Below are positions 1-6,996 of a DNA stretch of 9,342 nt, piece after piece (positions within the stretch are counted from its first letter, which is position 1; each line of letters starts with the position of its first letter). Origin of the DNA: Bacteroidota bacterium (lineage in GTDB: Bacteria; Bacteroidota; Bacteroidia; Cytophagales; Cyclobacteriaceae); contig JAHEMS010000109.1 in the NCBI GenBank assembly GCA_024643595.1, positions 1 to 9,342 on the forward strand, in the 5' to 3' direction. The translations under genes and the position numbers were made by a program. The notes under the pieces are model-generated. The model was given only the letters and a program-made list of their open reading frames with translations, did not search any database and had not been told where the DNA came from.

Positions 1-101
1 CATATTGACGAGGCCAGAACTAGCCTTGGCTGAACCACGCGGAGAATCAGCGTCATGATACGCCGGTAATTGTTTATATTTAATTTAACAGCGTACCTAT
101 A
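1..101. other. Left-edge region, no gene supported
   Basis: The first 58 bases are richer in GC than the 40 that follow. They are open in one rightward frame, which ends at a TGA at 56-58, and could be the last 18 codons of a gene entering from the left. They are equally open on the minus strand from an ATG at 54-56 running off the edge. The two readings cannot be told apart from so few codons, so neither is called. The AT-rich part (about 66-90) holds TATATTTA at 75-82, one base short of the Bacteroidota -7 consensus TAnnTTTG. No TTTG -33 element lies upstream of it at the usual distance. Confidence 0.3.
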
Positions 102-1667
102 ATGAAGATAATTGGTGATTCAAATTTAATAACGACTCTAATGAAATATTCAATGTGTGTGTTTGTCCTGCTTCTTATCGGATGTTCATCGGATGAAGCT
201 AAATATGCGCCTATTGATGAGGATTTCTGTGCCAAGGTACACGCAGAAAGCCCCTTGCGATTATCAGATCAACTGGCATCATTAGGTGATGTCATGGAAA
301 CAAAGACAGGAGCCTATACCCTGGAAGAAGGAGATGTTTCTATGATTTCCCGTGCCTGGTTGACTGAATCTGCCGAGAAAACCATCGACATTCAATATTT
401 TATTTTTTCAGCTGACAACATAGGCTTGATAGCGGCTGACTATCTGTTACGGGCGGCAGATCGTGGCGTACAGATTCGCATCATCGTGGATGACATCATG
501 GTGGAAGCAGATGCCGATGAATTATTGGCGATTGACTCCCATCCTAATTTGTCCATCAAAATATATAATCCAACCGCCAATATCGGAAAGAACCTGCCCC
601 AGAAACTCTTTACGCTCACAACTGACTTTAAAGGATTTAATCAGCGCATGCACAATAAAACATTTATTGTGGATGGCAAAGTAGTGATCACCGGAGGAAG
701 AAATATCGCTAATGAGTATTTCGATTATGATCATGAGTATAATTTCAGGGACCGCGATGTATTACTAATCGGTAAAGCGTCTCGCGACATACAACAATCA
801 TTCAATACCTTTTGGGATAGCCCGCTTAGTGTTCCCGTTACTGATCTTGCTCAAGTAACAGAATCGGAATTAAATCTTAAAGTGAAGTATGAGTTCTTGC
901 ATCAATACGCTTGCAACCCACTTAACTTCTGGCCGCAGGTAAGGGAAAAGATAAATTCGATGCCGGCAACGTTTCAAAAAATTCAGGAATCAGGTGGGTT
1001 GGTATGGACAGACAGTGTCACTTTCGTTTCAGATATACCCGGCAAGAATGATGGAACCAATGGATTATCGGGAGGAGGGGTTGTCACTGACTCACTCATT
1101 AATCTCATCAAACATGCAAAGTCATCGATTTATATTCAATCTCCCTATCTGATTACCACCGAGCTAAGTCAACAACTTTTTAAGAGTGTTATCGATCGGG
1201 GTGTTGACGTAAAAATATTGACCAACAGTTTGTCTTCTACGGATAACCTGGAAGCGTTTAGCGGATACATCCGAGAGCGCGAGAAGCTATTAAACATCGG
1301 TGTAAAAATTTATGAATTTAAACCGGACGCGGCCATTCGTTTTGAGATTATGACGGGCGCTTTACAAAAGGAGATGAATTTCACTCCGGTGTTTGGTCTG
1401 CATGCCAAGTCGATCGCCATTGATGAAGAAATTGCCGTAATAGGTACTTTTAATTTGGATCCGCGCAGTGCCAATCTCAATACAGAATGCATAACGGTAA
1501 TTCGTAACCGGAAAATAGCTGAAAATTTATTTCATGCGATGGAAGTGGACTTGCGTCCTGAGAACGCCTGGGAAACCACATTGACCTTCAATCCGGACTC
1601 AGAGGCCGGAAGGCTAAAACGTTTTAAAGTGTGGATGAGAGGGGTTGTGCCTAAGTCGGTATTATAG
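102..1667 (+). CDS. Phospholipase D family lipoprotein, ClsC-like
   Basis: Member of the phospholipase D superfamily with two HKD catalytic motifs. The first is H184-x-K186-x4-D191 (MHNKTFIVDG, then GGRN), the second H434-x-K436-x4-D441 (LHAKSIAID, then GTFNLDPRSANLNTE). Motif wording and length (521 aa against about 470 for E. coli ClsC) fit the cardiolipin synthase C branch, which joins phosphatidylglycerol with phosphatidylethanolamine; hydrolysis of phospholipids is also possible. The N-terminus is a lipoprotein signal: hydrophobic stretch VFVLLLIG, lipobox ending at C28, then SSDEA. The ATG at 102 gives a 27-residue leader. The in-frame ATG at 141 (M14) gives MKYSMCVFVLLLIGC, a more typical lipoprotein leader, so the true start may be 141. 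No Shine-Dalgarno is visible at either, as is usual in this phylum. No YmdB-like partner is nearby, and the gene converges on its neighbour. Family assignment is firm; substrate and location are inferred. Confidence 0.9.
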   Translation: MKIIGDSNLITTLMKYSMCVFVLLLIGCSSDEAKYAPIDEDFCAKVHAESPLRLSDQLASLGDVMETKTGAYTLEEGDVSMISRAWLTESAEKTIDIQYFIFSADNIGLIAADYLLRAADRGVQIRIIVDDIMVEADADELLAIDSHPNLSIKIYNPTANIGKNLPQKLFTLTTDFKGFNQRMHNKTFIVDGKVVITGGRNIANEYFDYDHEYNFRDRDVLLIGKASRDIQQSFNTFWDSPLSVPVTDLAQVTESELNLKVKYEFLHQYACNPLNFWPQVREKINSMPATFQKIQESGGLVWTDSVTFVSDIPGKNDGTNGLSGGGVVTDSLINLIKHAKSSIYIQSPYLITTELSQQLFKSVIDRGVDVKILTNSLSSTDNLEAFSGYIREREKLLNIGVKIYEFKPDAAIRFEIMTGALQKEMNFTPVFGLHAKSIAIDEEIAVIGTFNLDPRSANLNTECITVIRNRKIAENLFHAMEVDLRPENAWETTLTFNPDSEAGRLKRFKVWMRGVVPKSVL

Positions 1668-1690
1668 AATTTATTTAAGAACTTTCTATA
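1663..1690. repeat. AT-rich inverted repeat across convergent stops
   Basis: Arms TATAGAA (1663-1669) and TTCTATA (1684-1690) are separated by 14 bases and pair perfectly over 7 bp. The repeat includes the TAG stop of the rightward lipoprotein gene (1665-1667) and the TAG stop of the leftward glycosidase (1686-1688). It could form a weak hairpin in either transcript. There is no GC core and no T-run, so a terminator is only a guess. Confidence 0.25.
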
Positions 1691-3014
1691 GATCTTTTCC
1701 GTTCACCTTAACTCTTTTAACAGCCAAGTCTTTGACCCCTTTGATCAGATTGCCATTGGCAACATTTTCAAATGTGCAATTTTCAATCAGTATATCAGTT
1801 AAAGGATAATCTTCCTCAGCTTCTAGTCGAAGCGCGTAAGGTGATTTTTTACTGGTTACATTTAGCACCTGCACATTTTTTACCTGTGGATGATGATCCC
1901 CTGTTTCATTCATATAAAACATGTTTATCCGCACAACGGCATCAGAAACAGTGCCTACTTTCACATTCCGAAAGAATACATTCTCCACGATTCCGCCACG
2001 CAGTGAATTCGATTTAATGCGCAGGGCCCGCTCCAGGTGAGGACTGCTCATTTCACATTTCTCCACAAAGACGTTGCGTACATTTCCAGAAATTTCACTG
2101 CCCACAACTACCCCGCCATGACCATCTTTCATAATACAATTTCTGACAATGATATTTTCACTAGGCACGTTCACTCTACGGCCATCATCGTCTCGCCCTG
2201 ATTTAATGGCAATGCAGTCATCACCGGTATCGAATACACAGCCTTCAATTAAAACATCTTTTGACGATTCGGGATCGCATCCGTCATTATTGGGACCATG
2301 ACTATTTATCTTCACCTTTCTTACCGTGACATTAGTACACAACACCGGGTTAATTTCCCACATTGGGGAATTGATAATGGTAATACCTTCTATCAATATG
2401 TTTTTACATCGGTAAGGTTGAATGAAATTTGGACGTAAGAAATCACCTTCACCAAAAATTCGTTCAGCAACCGGAACATTTCTTTTGGCCATTTCTTTTA
2501 AACGGTCATTTGCTTGTTGCTTTAATTTCCACGGCCACCAGTTTTGATCATTACAATTTCCATCTAAAATTCCTTCGCCCGTAACGGCAATATTTTCCTG
2601 GTCGAGCGCATAGATGAAAGGAGAATAGTTCATCAATTCAATGCTTTCAAAGCGGGTGAGCACCGGAGGGAGATAATGCTTCGTATCCTGTATAAATAGA
2701 ATTGTCGCTCCTTTGCTCAGATGCAAATTCACATTGCTTTTCAAATGAATGGGGCCGGTGAGAAATTTTCCTGCAGGAACCACTACACGTCCGCCACCTC
2801 CTTTATGACACGCATCAATGGCGTGCTTAATGGCTTCCGAGCAATCTTCAACTCCTCCTGCTCTGGCTCCGTATTTTAAAATTGAATAATCCACATTTTT
2901 AAAAGTGGGGGCAACGATTCTCTTTAGGATGGTATCATAATCTTTCCACGAAACGTTCTGTCCGGTTGCGTAAATGGTAATTATCGTAAGTGCCAAGGTT
3001 AGCAATCTTCTCAT
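1686..3014 (-). CDS. Glycoside hydrolase family 28 (polygalacturonase-like)
   Basis: Exported GH28 enzyme, expected to cut galacturonide bonds in pectin (homogalacturonan or rhamnogalacturonan side) by inverting hydrolysis on a right-handed beta-helix. All four GH28 signature blocks are present. These are NND at 242-244 (canonical NTD, with D244 as one catalytic carboxylate), GDDC at 264-267 (D265, D266), GHGG at 298-301 (H299), and RIK at 332-334 for substrate carboxylate binding. The 50-80 region (YGARAGGVED, then AIDACHKGGGGRVVVPAG) is the usual pectin-lyase-fold start. The GPNNDGCDPES wording recalls bacterial exo-acting GH28 proteins, but bond and end preference cannot be fixed by eye. 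The first about 18 residues (MRRLLTLALTIITIYATG) form a signal peptide, so the enzyme acts in the periplasm or outside. Length 442 aa is normal. It follows eboF by 107 bp and has its own candidate -7 element, so it may be transcribed separately. Confidence 0.92.
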   Translation of the reverse strand: MRRLLTLALTIITIYATGQNVSWKDYDTILKRIVAPTFKNVDYSILKYGARAGGVEDCSEAIKHAIDACHKGGGGRVVVPAGKFLTGPIHLKSNVNLHLSKGATILFIQDTKHYLPPVLTRFESIELMNYSPFIYALDQENIAVTGEGILDGNCNDQNWWPWKLKQQANDRLKEMAKRNVPVAERIFGEGDFLRPNFIQPYRCKNILIEGITIINSPMWEINPVLCTNVTVRKVKINSHGPNNDGCDPESSKDVLIEGCVFDTGDDCIAIKSGRDDDGRRVNVPSENIIVRNCIMKDGHGGVVVGSEISGNVRNVFVEKCEMSSPHLERALRIKSNSLRGGIVENVFFRNVKVGTVSDAVVRINMFYMNETGDHHPQVKNVQVLNVTSKKSPYALRLEAEEDYPLTDILIENCTFENVANGNLIKGVKDLAVKRVKVNGKDL

Positions 3015-3043
3015 GATTTTTTGGGATGATTAATTTGCAGAAT

Positions 3044-3051
3044 CAAATATA
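3044..3051 (-). promoter_or_regulatory. Candidate -7 promoter element for GH28 gene
   Basis: On the minus strand this reads TATATTTG, an exact match to the Bacteroidota -7 consensus TAnnTTTG, 29 bases before the ATG at 3014. No good TTTG lies 19-21 bases upstream; the nearest candidate, CTTG, is about 26 bases away. That makes this half a promoter by consensus. Confidence 0.4.
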
Positions 3052-3121
3052 GATAATTAGAAAAGTAATCTATGCTGCAAGGAGTCTTGGTATCCACTCC
3101 AATTTATTTCGAACGGATTAA

Positions 3122-4477
3122 CTATTTTCTTATTAGCTCATTCCAGATGATGTCATAAACGTCAGTACTATTCAATTCCTTTGTGGGAAGTTCCCGGTCA
3201 GTTATCACCACTGGGTGAAAAGCTGAATCGGAATGAATGCTTCCATGCGATCCCTTAATCAGGGTTGCATCTAAGGGAATAACATCCATGACATATCGAA
3301 GTGCTGCTTTTTTGCGCAAGAGTTTATACCCGGCGCGTAGCTTGGAAGTCATGAACAATTCAACCGGATCATAGCCTGGTTTTTTATGAATGTCTACTGC
3401 GCGTGCATAGTCGGGCGCTTTGGCGTCATCCATCCAGAAGTAATAGCAAAACCAGCTTCGTTTGTCGGATATCACTACCAAGTCTCCTGACCGCTCGTGG
3501 TTAATATGAAATTCACGTTGCTCATTTTTGTCGAGTACTCGTTCAACACCAGGAATTTTTGCTATAACACTTTTTACTTTTGATACAATCTCCTGATCAT
3601 TGATGTAAACATGCGCTACCTGGTGATCGGCCACAGCAAAGGCAGGAGAAGCTCCTGCATCGAGAAGTTCAAGCCCACGTTCTTCTCGAATTTGTAACCA
3701 CCTGTTTTCACGGAGAACACGATTAATATAAATAGGGCGATCTACGCTGGCGATACCATATTCCGATAACAGAATAATGTGAGCGCCTGTCTTGGTGTAA
3801 TGTGAAACCAGCTGTTCAACTACACCATCAACCTCCTTTAGTTCTTTGGATATGAAATTGAAATCCGGGCCAAATTTTTGAAGGCAATAATCAAGATGGG
3901 GGAGATAGATTAACGTTAAGGTTGGATTGTATTTCTTATCGGTAATCACCGATGCATCCGCGATCCATTGTGTGGATTTAATATTGGCTCCGGGTCCCCA
4001 GAATTGAAATAACGGAAAGGTGCCCAGCTCTTGCTGCAACTCATCACGAAGAGATGCGGGATGCGAATAACAGTCAGGCATCTTTCTTCCATCTGCCAGG
4101 TAATTGGGTCGTGGGGTTACGGAATAATCAGCCGTTGAATACATATTATACCACCAAAACATTTTTGAACACGTAAAGTTGGGATCTACTTGCTTCGCTT
4201 TGTCCCAGATTTTTTCTCCCTGCACCAATTTATTGGACTGCTTCCAGAATTTGATTTCGCAGTCGGCATGATCATACCACCCGTTCCCAACAATGCCATG
4301 CTCACTGGGCCATTTTCCGGTAACGTAGGTAGACTGTACCGAGGTGGTGACCGCTGGCAGCATTGGTGAAATGGTATTAACAACTCTGTTTTGGATGTAT
4401 TGTTTTAAAAAGGGCGTGTGCTCTCCAATCAATCCGGTGGACAAGCCTACAATATCAATGACTACAGTTTTTTGCAT
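3122..4477 (-). CDS. eboF: EboF-like phosphodiesterase/nucleotide pyrophosphatase family
   Basis: Cytoplasmic protein (no signal peptide) of the alkaline-phosphatase superfamily, type I phosphodiesterase/nucleotide pyrophosphatase branch. It starts straight into the fold with VVIDIVG, where D8 is a metal ligand. The nucleophile block follows as PAVTTSVQSTYVTG, with T44 the likely nucleophile, then WPSEHGIVGNGWYD. Further blocks are YLPHLDYCLQKFGPD (191-205), LLSEYGI (236-242), VDIHKKPGYDPVELF (361-375) and KGSHGSIHSD (408-417, H411). Compared with classic NPP enzymes, two metal-binding blocks are altered: GH in ExDxxGHxxGP is LQ here (Q200), and SDHGM is SEYGI (238-242). The chemistry may therefore differ. 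It is the third gene of an ebo-type trio, starting 6 bp after eboE stops, and so is almost certainly co-transcribed. In ebo clusters this position is held by EboF. The substrate is unknown; a phosphate ester or diphosphate made by the neighbours is a guess. Confidence 0.82.
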   Translation of the reverse strand: MQKTVVIDIVGLSTGLIGEHTPFLKQYIQNRVVNTISPMLPAVTTSVQSTYVTGKWPSEHGIVGNGWYDHADCEIKFWKQSNKLVQGEKIWDKAKQVDPNFTCSKMFWWYNMYSTADYSVTPRPNYLADGRKMPDCYSHPASLRDELQQELGTFPLFQFWGPGANIKSTQWIADASVITDKKYNPTLTLIYLPHLDYCLQKFGPDFNFISKELKEVDGVVEQLVSHYTKTGAHIILLSEYGIASVDRPIYINRVLRENRWLQIREERGLELLDAGASPAFAVADHQVAHVYINDQEIVSKVKSVIAKIPGVERVLDKNEQREFHINHERSGDLVVISDKRSWFCYYFWMDDAKAPDYARAVDIHKKPGYDPVELFMTSKLRAGYKLLRKKAALRYVMDVIPLDATLIKGSHGSIHSDSAFHPVVITDRELPTKELNSTDVYDIIWNELIRK

Positions 4478-4483
4478 TCCGGA

Positions 4484-5698
4484 TTATTCAGGATTGTTCA
4501 AATAGTTTGTCACCCATTCCATTTCACGAATGATTGATTCTGATATGGGCACTTTTAAGGCATCAGGCAATACTTCCCAGGTATAGGTTTCCACCTCAAG
4601 CTGTTTTGTGAAGGGCTCCTTGCAGTGAATGGATAATACGGTTCGGATGTCATCCTGGGTGGATTTCAATAATCCATAATCCTGAACAAACAACGGCACA
4701 TGAAAATGCGAACGCCACTCTTTAGTTGATGGGTTGGCAGCATCTTCCAATGCTTCTGGAAGGTCAGGGTAATGGTTGAAGGAACCATCTGTCATGCGAG
4801 CCACCACCTGATGGAGGTAAGTTGATTCATTAAAGTTCCGGAATGATTTCACTACTGGTTCACGTTCTGCCTGCGATTCAGGCATAATTGCTTTCAGTGC
4901 TGCACTGATTTGTATTTTGCCCACTTTTATTTTCTTCTCCTGAAGTTGACGCACAACGGCATGATGATCTTCATATCCCACGGCAAAGTGACAAACATCG
5001 TAGCACAATTGAAGATGTTCTTTAATTGCCTTTTCGGATTGTGCAGTATCATAGCTCAACGACAGCTTCAGTTGTTCAGTGCCGATCGGCAATAAGTAGC
5101 GATCATACCAATCAAAAAATTCAGGACCATCACCTAACAAACCATCTGGTTCAGGTTCTATGTCGAGATGAAGATGTTTACCCGTTTTTGTTTTTATCTG
5201 AATAAGGTGTTCAACAATTTGCAGAATATTCCTCGTGGTCTTTTCTAGAACGGCTTGCAGTTGATCGGCATTATGCCAGTATTTATACGATAACGGAGAA
5301 GTGGAAATACCTCCTTCCATTCCTTCCGGCAGTAACTCCGCCAGAATATTAAATAATCGAATCGTATATGAAAGACGTTCATGAGTAGCCCAATCCGGAG
5401 CATGCACATCGTCTTTCACTTTGGTGCGATGAAATCCTCCGTATGGAAATCCATTCATGGTAAAAACATAGCAGTCTTCTTTTTTCAGCCAATCCTTAAA
5501 AACGTTGAGTGCATCTTTTTCCTGAAGTTGAATACTCGCCTTGTGCGATAACCTAAGACCAATACCAAATGACTGTTTATTGCTGATCCTTTCTTTGATA
5601 CCTGGGATATTTTGTTGCAACGCAGTGAAATGATCATCCCAGCTTTCTCCTGCGTGAATGTTGGTGCAGTAGGTCAGGTATCCGTGAGGTGTTTGCAT
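4484..5698 (-). CDS. eboE: EboE-like TIM-barrel metabolite traffic protein
   Basis: Soluble 404-aa protein of the xylose-isomerase-like TIM-barrel type, annotated elsewhere as 'metabolite traffic protein EboE'; its reaction is unknown. Recognisable blocks in order are YCTNIHAGESW (10-20), FGIGLRLS (44-51), NGFPYGGFH (82-90), a STSPLSYKYW block (132-141), LHLDIEPEPDG (176-186), LCYDVCHFAVGYED (231-244), KIQISAAL (261-268), HYPDLPEAL (309-317), WRSHFHVPLF (328-337) and TYTWEVLP (371-378). The repeated acidic and histidine residues near strand ends (E181, E183, D234, H237, H332, H334) look like a divalent-metal site of the sugar-isomerase/endonuclease IV kind, but I cannot assign ligands firmly. 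No signal peptide or membrane segment is present. It starts 24 bp after eboD and ends 6 bp before eboF. The ATG has no visible Shine-Dalgarno. Family identity is good; the biochemical role is open. Confidence 0.85.
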   Translation of the reverse strand: MQTPHGYLTYCTNIHAGESWDDHFTALQQNIPGIKERISNKQSFGIGLRLSHKASIQLQEKDALNVFKDWLKKEDCYVFTMNGFPYGGFHRTKVKDDVHAPDWATHERLSYTIRLFNILAELLPEGMEGGISTSPLSYKYWHNADQLQAVLEKTTRNILQIVEHLIQIKTKTGKHLHLDIEPEPDGLLGDGPEFFDWYDRYLLPIGTEQLKLSLSYDTAQSEKAIKEHLQLCYDVCHFAVGYEDHHAVVRQLQEKKIKVGKIQISAALKAIMPESQAEREPVVKSFRNFNESTYLHQVVARMTDGSFNHYPDLPEALEDAANPSTKEWRSHFHVPLFVQDYGLLKSTQDDIRTVLSIHCKEPFTKQLEVETYTWEVLPDALKVPISESIIREMEWVTNYLNNPE

Positions 5699-5722
5699 AA
5701 TTGATAATTTATAACCAGTTGT

Positions 5723-6937
5723 TTAATTATTGGATAGCTCCTTCAACCATGTACTGGCTTTCTGGATTAAAGAGACATCCATCTCGTGAACCTCTTCACC
5801 TTTACCAATATCGTTAAGTAATGTAATGGTAAGTTTGCCCCCAAGATGCTCTCGAAATTCTTCAAGCCCTAATAACAACGGACTATTTTCGTTGGCGACA
5901 TCCAGTAGTGGATGAGTAACTCCAAGGCCAAGTGTTTTATGGAGACTCAATATCTGATCCAGGGCTTCTTTACTTAACCGGCCACTCAGATGAGAGTAAA
6001 CGCTGTCGAGCGCAATGCCAATGGCAACCGCCTCGCCATGACGAATATTAAAGTTGGTTAGTTGCTCAAGCTTATGTGCGCTCCAGTGTCCAAAGTCTAA
6101 TGGTCGTGATGATCCCATCTCGAAAGGATCTCCACCACGAATATGTTGCATGTGAAGATCAGCACAACGCTTGATGAGGTATTGCATCGCAGGCAGATCA
6201 CGTTGGGCAAGGAGTTTAGCGTTTTTAACTAACCATTGGAAAAACGGAGCGTCTTTTATAAGAGCTACCTTGATGGCTTCAGATATCCCGGAACGCCAAT
6301 CTACATCTTCCAGCGTGGTGAGAAAATGTAAATCATTAAACACGGCCACGGGTGGCGCAAATGTTCCCAGGAAATTTTTCTTATTGAAATAGTTGATGCC
6401 GTTCTTAACGCCTACACCTGAATCATTTTGTGACAGCACAGTGGTTGGTATACGGATATGTCGTATGCCTCTATGTGATACTGCAGCGGCATAGCCGGCA
6501 AGATCCAGCACTGAACCACCGCCAATTGCAACCAGGTAAGAATGCCTGTCGATCTTATGTTTATTTATAGCGTTGACGATGTTACGGAATAATCGTTCAT
6601 CATTCTTAGCTACTTCCCCACCCGGAACAATCAACATCTCCTCCACCAGATGAACTGAAGTAAATTCATCAAAATAGGATTTGATCTTGTCCGTCAGAGC
6701 AGGATGATGTGCAACAACCTGGTTATCCAAAACAAAAAATACTTTTGGTGGAGTATCTGATTTTTTCTCAACCCTAAAAAATTCCTGTAGTACCGGATTC
6801 TCCGGGCTAAACAAATGGGTGGTGAAAAACACCTTATATTCAAACCGCACACTGAACGACTGTTGCAAAAAATCCATAAAAGACTTACCGTATAAATTTT
6901 GATGAATTCCAAAATTAACAGGATTAGACAGGGGCAC
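5723..6937 (-). CDS. eboD: EboD, dehydroquinate-synthase-like sugar phosphate cyclase
   Basis: NAD- and zinc-dependent cyclase family that includes 3-dehydroquinate synthase (DHQS), EEVS and DOI synthase. The NAD-binding block is AIGGGSVLDLAGYAAAVSHRG (137-157), followed by IPTTVLSQNDSGVGVKNGIN (163-182) and KNFLGTF (187-193). The three zinc ligands are in place: E220 (GISEAIK), H284 (LDFGHWSAHKLE) and H300 (IRHGEAVAIG). H284 and H300 are 16 apart, as in DHQS, and K223 and H288 also match DHQS positions. It differs from DHQS in D281 where DHQS has Asn before GH, in GVK for GGK, and in one residue fewer between the Arg (R278) and the first zinc His. It is therefore unlikely to be the shikimate-pathway enzyme. 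The furthest upstream start is GTG at 6937, preceded in frame by a stop 9 bases earlier. The ATG at 6877 (M21) is an equally plausible start, leaving about 384 aa. It follows the esterase by 53 bp and heads the ebo trio. Confidence 0.87.
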   Translation of the reverse strand: MPLSNPVNFGIHQNLYGKSFMDFLQQSFSVRFEYKVFFTTHLFSPENPVLQEFFRVEKKSDTPPKVFFVLDNQVVAHHPALTDKIKSYFDEFTSVHLVEEMLIVPGGEVAKNDERLFRNIVNAINKHKIDRHSYLVAIGGGSVLDLAGYAAAVSHRGIRHIRIPTTVLSQNDSGVGVKNGINYFNKKNFLGTFAPPVAVFNDLHFLTTLEDVDWRSGISEAIKVALIKDAPFFQWLVKNAKLLAQRDLPAMQYLIKRCADLHMQHIRGGDPFEMGSSRPLDFGHWSAHKLEQLTNFNIRHGEAVAIGIALDSVYSHLSGRLSKEALDQILSLHKTLGLGVTHPLLDVANENSPLLLGLEEFREHLGGKLTITLLNDIGKGEEVHEMDVSLIQKASTWLKELSNN

Positions 6938-6978
6938 ATCACCCGTCTATGTATATTTTTTGATTAGTCGGCTGTAGT

Positions 6979-6996
6979 AAATAACCTGGGTTATTT
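6979..6996. repeat. Palindrome at esterase stop, upstream of eboD
   Basis: The arms AAATAACC (6979-6986) and GGTTATTT (6989-6996) are perfect complements with only TG between them. The repeat includes the esterase stop codon (6991-6993) and lies about 40 bp before the eboD start. In the leftward transcript it is not followed by a T-run, so it is not a standard terminator there. It could be an operator, a weak RNA hairpin at the intercistronic junction, or chance: about one such 8-bp pair is expected in a window of this size. Confidence 0.35.

Larger units (their letters stand above)
3122..6937 (-). other. Partial ebo gene cluster (eboD-eboE-eboF)
   Basis: Three tightly spaced minus-strand genes (gaps of 24 and 6 bp) occur in the same order as the end of the six-gene ebo cluster. 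That cluster is known from Bacteroidota, cyanobacteria, Pseudomonas (as edb) and eustigmatophyte plastids. In Nostoc punctiforme it is needed for placing scytonemin precursors in the periplasm, and in Pseudomonas it is linked to repelling nematodes. EboA, EboB (TatD-like hydrolase) and EboC (UbiA-type prenyltransferase) are not encoded anywhere in this window. All three proteins lack signal peptides, so the pathway step is cytoplasmic. Identification rests on the matching trio and motif recall, not on a search. Confidence 0.8.

Noticed and set aside
1..58. Partial gene at the left edge, either rightward tail or leftward head
   Set aside because: Only 18 codons are open on either strand, and nothing in the residues identifies a family or decides the strand.
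75..82. TATATTTA as a promoter -7 element for the phospholipase D gene
   Set aside because: It misses the final G of TAnnTTTG and has no TTTG upstream at the right distance; the AT-rich stretch alone is not enough.
3081..3100. GGAGT / ACTCC inverted repeat after eboF as a terminator
   Set aside because: The stem is only 5 bp with a 10-base loop and no T-run follows on the leftward strand; it is too weak to call.
5723..6937. Reading this gene as aroB of the shikimate pathway
   Set aside because: The zinc site matches, but the substrate-side residues and the eboE/eboF neighbours point to the EboD branch instead.
6694..6942. 82-codon minus-strand frame overlapping the start of eboD
   Set aside because: It is a shifted reading of the eboD N-terminal region, rich in Cys and Ile with no family match, and it conflicts with the clear eboD frame.
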